Part shown: one piece after another, positions 6,108 through 8,648 of the stretch | Position numbering within the stretch: the first letter of the stretch is position 1 | Layout: the number at the start of each line of letters is the position of its first letter | Source of the DNA: JAWKWH01 sp041582695 | Lineage (GTDB): Bacteria; Pseudomonadota; Alphaproteobacteria; Rhizobiales; Rhizobiaceae | NCBI GenBank assembly: GCA_041582695.1 | Contig: JBFIBB010000149.1 | Location: 1 to 8,648, forward strand | DNA length: 8,648 bases | Direction of reading: 5' to 3' | The notes under the pieces: generated by a model | The model's database searches: none | Seen by the model: the letters and a program-made list of their open reading frames with translations, nothing else | Told to the model about the DNA's origin: nothing | Position numbers and translations under genes: made by a program

Positions 6108-8648
6108 TTATCTTTGTATTTCGCTTTCAATTTCAAGGGGATAGCTCTCGTTAAACGAGTCCCACTTGCTCCTTACTATCGCAATGATTGTATTAACCCT
6201 CTTGCTTGCCAGCTCCGCTTCGTTGCGGCTTGCGCGGTAGACAAGGCGCAGAACGGAATGTTCCTGGCGCAGAACTTCAATGAGTTGATCGATTCCGGCG
6301 AGCCATTTCGGCTTTAGTTCGGTGGTGCCGTTTTCGAAGGCGCCGCCATTGATGTCGAGCCGCACCACCCGGCCGGTCGCCGCACCGAAATTGATCTTGA
6401 CCGTCTTGCCCGCGGTAAGGCGTACAACACGTGGATTTTCCGTTGTTACCCGGTAACCGGCGGGCAAAGTCCTGGTGTCGAGTTTGAGGATGAAATTGGA
6501 TCCGATCGCCTTGTCGGGTATGTCCGCGCATGCGACATGGAACCGGCCATGCTGATCCGTCGTGATCAGAACGCCGTTGACCGTCGCAAGCCGCACGCCG
6601 GGCAGACCTGGCTCGCCGTCATCCGGATAGCCGTTGCGGTTCTTGTCGTCGAAGACACGGCCAATCACGTCGGAGCAATCAAACACCGCCTCAAGTTCTA
6701 TCTCCACCGTCGCGGTTGCTTCCGGCGCCAATAGATTGCCGCCTTGATCGAACAGCCGGGCGCGGTTGACGTACTTTCCAGGTCCCGCGGTGCTAAGCGC
6801 ATCAAGTGCGATTCGGATTTCGATCGTCTGATTCGGTCCCAGATTGATACCCGTGAATTCGAGACGTGCGCCGGTGACTGTCGGCGTCGCGGGCGCGCCA
6901 TCGACGGTTGCCGATCCGTCCACAAAGCGGAAGCCGGCGGGAATGATGTCCACCACCGTCAGGTTGGGGTGAACATTGGCGTCCTGGTTGATGATTTCGA
7001 TCGTATATCCGACCTGCTCGCCTCGACGGATCACGCGGCGGTCGGCGACCTTTGTGATCGTGATGTTTGCGGTATTGGGCAGCGGATCGACCGGAATGTG
7101 ATTGTAGATGAAATGCGGATCGCCGGCCTCGAGCAGAATGGCGATTGCATAGACCGCAGGCATTCCCGGAGGCGGCGGCACCCGGCTGTCCGAAGTCTGG
7201 CACGCGCCGCCGGGAACCGGATCGAACGTGCAGGCGGTGATTTCGGCGTCGCCGGGCATCGGCGGAAGGATCACGGAGACAGCGGGAACATAACCGGCGG
7301 GCGGCGAGACGATGATCTGGTAGCGTGTTTCGCCAACCGGACAGGCGGGATCTGCCCCCGGAATGATATCGAAACGGTAACTGCCGTCTGCGCCCGTAGT
7401 CTGGGCCTGGCTTGCCGGATCGACCAGACAGGCCGCGGGCAGCGGATTGCCGGTTGTGTCGGCAAACGTGACGATCGCGCCGGCAACGGGAAGACGGGAC
7501 AATGCATCGTAGACGATACCCGAAGGATCTATGGGCATGTTCTGGTCGGTCAGGTTCTCGCCCTGCGACAGCGTTATGTTCGAAATGCCGCCGATGATGT
7601 TGCCTGATGGATCGCGGAATACCAGCCGGTAACCCGGACCCGCCGGTATCGATGTCAGCGTGTAAGACCCATCCGCCGCTGTGGTCACCGAATTGATCAC
7701 GATGCCGCCCGCAATGAGTTCGACTGTGTAGCCGCCCTGCGGCGCATCGGAACCCGGATCGAATGCTCCATTGCCGTTGGTGTCTTCGAAGACATAGCCC
7801 GAAATGCTTGCCGGCTGCTCGACCACGACTGTTGCCCGCGCGGTATCGCAGACGGTCGGGTTCACCGCATCGCAGATCTGGTAATCGAGTGTGTAGGTTC
7901 CCGCGGGAGTACCCGGCGGCACGTCGATCGTCCCGTCGGGCTGCAGGATCAGATAGCTGCCCGGCCCCTGCGCCAATTCCGTCAGAATAACCTCGCCCGG
8001 AGTAAAGGCTGCGCCGTTCAGCGTGTCGTTGTCGAATATGTTCAGATAGTCGTTCGTGCCCGCAACGCCATCGGCGATCAGCGGTGAGGAATCATCGACC
8101 GCATCAATGACGGTTGCCGATACGGTGACCGAAACGACCGCCGTGTCACAAATGGTCGGGTAGGCCGCAATGCAGATCTCATAGGTGATCGTGTATACGC
8201 CCGACGGCGTTCCCGGCGCCACATCCACGCTGCCGTCGGGATTGAGAGTCAGCGGTCCCCCTGGCGTCAGATTGGTCAGATTGACATCGCCGGGCGCGAA
8301 CGGGTTGCTGTTGATCGTATCGTTGCCAAACACATTGACGACGTTCGTCGCCCCGGCAAGCCCGTCGACGCCGGTTGCGCCATCATCGACCGCGTCGATC
8401 ACGGGCAGGCTGACATCGATGGATGCATCGAGAATGTCGCCGGCCGTCGAAGGATCGCCGACATCCGCGCTGACCGCGGCCGTCGTCGAATTGGTGATGG
8501 TATTGCCACCCTGCCCGGCGTCAATTGTCGCTTCCAGTGTAATCGTGGCATTGGCGCCGTTTGCGATCGTGCCGATGGTCCAGACACCGGTACCCGCGTT
8601 GAAGCTGCCCTGGCTTACCGTCGCGATCGGGCCGGATGCCGTGAGGCC
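6108..8648 (-). CDS. Mosaic surface protein: DUF11, Cys-pair repeats, SdrD_B-like and degenerate OmpA-like domains; N-terminus beyond window
   Basis: The frame is open from the window edge to the TAA at 6108-6110, giving 846 visible residues (numbered from 8648). A GTG at 8402 is internal, because the preceding 82 codons continue as a DUF11-like beta domain (GVWTIGTIANGANATITLEA). Domains in order: end of DUF11-like (1-82); two tandem repeats beginning VIDAVDD (83-179, 180-278); SdrD_B-like domain with the loop DTNGNGAFDPGSD (280-372); carboxypeptidase-regulatory-like and Cys-containing region (373-522); complete DUF11 domain (524-652); second SdrD_B-like domain with DKNRNGYPDDGEPG (about 667-680); OmpA-like domain (758-829); short polar tail. 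Such mosaics are extracytoplasmic and often adhesive or structural; the signal peptide must lie off the window. The OmpA-like part lacks the usual peptidoglycan-binding Asp. It probably forms an operon with the barrel gene downstream. Family membership is clear; function is unknown. Confidence 0.85.
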   Translation of the reverse strand, partial: GLTASGPIATVSQGSFNAGTGVWTIGTIANGANATITLEATIDAGQGGNTITNSTTAAVSADVGDPSTAGDILDASIDVSLPVIDAVDDGATGVDGLAGATNVVNVFGNDTINSNPFAPGDVNLTNLTPGGPLTLNPDGSVDVAPGTPSGVYTITYEICIAAYPTICDTAVVSVTVSATVIDAVDDSSPLIADGVAGTNDYLNIFDNDTLNGAAFTPGEVILTELAQGPGSYLILQPDGTIDVPPGTPAGTYTLDYQICDAVNPTVCDTARATVVVEQPASISGYVFEDTNGNGAFDPGSDAPQGGYTVELIAGGIVINSVTTAADGSYTLTSIPAGPGYRLVFRDPSGNIIGGISNITLSQGENLTDQNMPIDPSGIVYDALSRLPVAGAIVTFADTTGNPLPAACLVDPASQAQTTGADGSYRFDIIPGADPACPVGETRYQIIVSPPAGYVPAVSVILPPMPGDAEITACTFDPVPGGACQTSDSRVPPPPGMPAVYAIAILLEAGDPHFIYNHIPVDPLPNTANITITKVADRRVIRRGEQVGYTIEIINQDANVHPNLTVVDIIPAGFRFVDGSATVDGAPATPTVTGARLEFTGINLGPNQTIEIRIALDALSTAGPGKYVNRARLFDQGGNLLAPEATATVEIELEAVFDCSDVIGRVFDDKNRNGYPDDGEPGLPGVRLATVNGVLITTDQHGRFHVACADIPDKAIGSNFILKLDTRTLPAGYRVTTENPRVVRLTAGKTVKINFGAATGRVVRLDINGGAFENGTTELKPKWLAGIDQLIEVLRQEHSVLRLVYRASRNEAELASKRVNTIIAIVRSKWDSFNESYPLEIESEIQR
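6147..6159. repeat. 13-base inverted repeat near the 3' end of the mosaic surface gene
   Basis: CTCGTTAAACGAG has 6-base perfect arms around one base and lies inside the last codons of the surface gene, about 40 bases before its stop. It could be an operator-like site, but no U-tract follows, so it is not an intrinsic terminator. Confidence 0.3.
6162..6377 (-). other. Degenerate OmpA-like C-terminal domain (coding subregion)
   Basis: The segment around ENGTTELKPKWLAGIDQL and ELASKRVNTIIAIVRSKW matches the strand-helix-strand-helix layout of OmpA-like peptidoglycan-binding domains (LKP, a D-Q-L helix, and a (S/A)-x-R-x-x-x-(V/I) helix). The Arg of the meso-diaminopimelate site appears kept, but the Thr-Asp segment after the second strand is replaced by YRAS. 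Peptidoglycan binding is therefore doubtful. Confidence 0.55.
7815..8402 (-). repeat. Two tandem ~97-residue protein repeats
   Basis: Both units start VIDAVDD, share an N-x-F-x-NDT-x-N segment, a P-DG-(S/T)-(V/I)-D-V-x-PGTP-(S/A)-G-x-Y stretch and a C-x7-C pair followed by DTA. Unit one covers 8112-8402 and unit two 7815-8111. They are clearly homologous at protein level but diverged in DNA, so the duplication is old. The cysteine pairs are placed to form one disulfide per unit outside the cytoplasm. Confidence 0.8.

Noticed and set aside
6744..7607. Open plus-strand frame of 287 codons opposite the mosaic surface gene
   Set aside because: Its product is an unstructured Arg/Asp/Gly-rich sequence; the opposite strand encodes recognisable DUF11 and SdrD_B-like domains.
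8400..8402. GTG as the start codon of the mosaic surface gene
   Set aside because: The frame continues open to the window edge and encodes a DUF11-like beta domain, and there is no signal peptide after the GTG.

Overview
The window looks like chromosomal DNA from a GC-rich alphaproteobacterium, most likely of the Hyphomicrobiales (Rhizobiales) type. The evidence is the gene families present (a pentonate-type IlvD/Edd dehydratase, a CoxG-like SRPBCC protein, a PaaG-type isomerase and a large alphaproteobacterial-style outer-membrane protein pair) and a perfect match to the CtrA cell-cycle regulator box. No rRNA, tRNA, IS element, CRISPR array or phage gene is visible. The lineage is inferred, not proven.

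Left part (1-1823) is ordinary metabolism. The N-terminal 149 residues of an IlvD/Edd-family sugar-acid dehydratase run leftward off the window edge. A divergent gap of 126 bases leads to a rightward CoxG-like SRPBCC gene (576-1025). That gene ends 3 bases from the stop of a leftward PaaG-like enoyl-CoA hydratase/isomerase (1029-1823).

Right part (1907-8648) is a two-gene cell-surface locus on the minus strand. The upstream gene (6108 to beyond 8648, N-terminus missing) encodes a mosaic surface protein: DUF11-like domain, two tandem ~97-residue Cys-pair repeats, SdrD_B-like domain, carboxypeptidase-regulatory-like region, second DUF11 domain, second SdrD_B-like domain and a degenerate OmpA-like C-terminus. 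The downstream gene (1907-5995) encodes a secreted protein of about 1362 residues. It has a signal peptide, a Pro/Glu/Ala-rich linker, Ig-like beta domains and a very large C-terminal beta-barrel ending in Phe. The two genes probably form one surface assembly. The 112 bases between the upstream stop and the ATG at 5995 hold the CtrA-type box (TTAA-N7-TTAAC), so the barrel gene may also have its own cell-cycle-controlled promoter.

The surface pair with its putative CtrA control is the least understood and most interesting part. The PaaG-like gene follows the barrel gene by 83 bases on the same strand without a recognisable terminator, but has its own strong ribosome binding site and is functionally unrelated.
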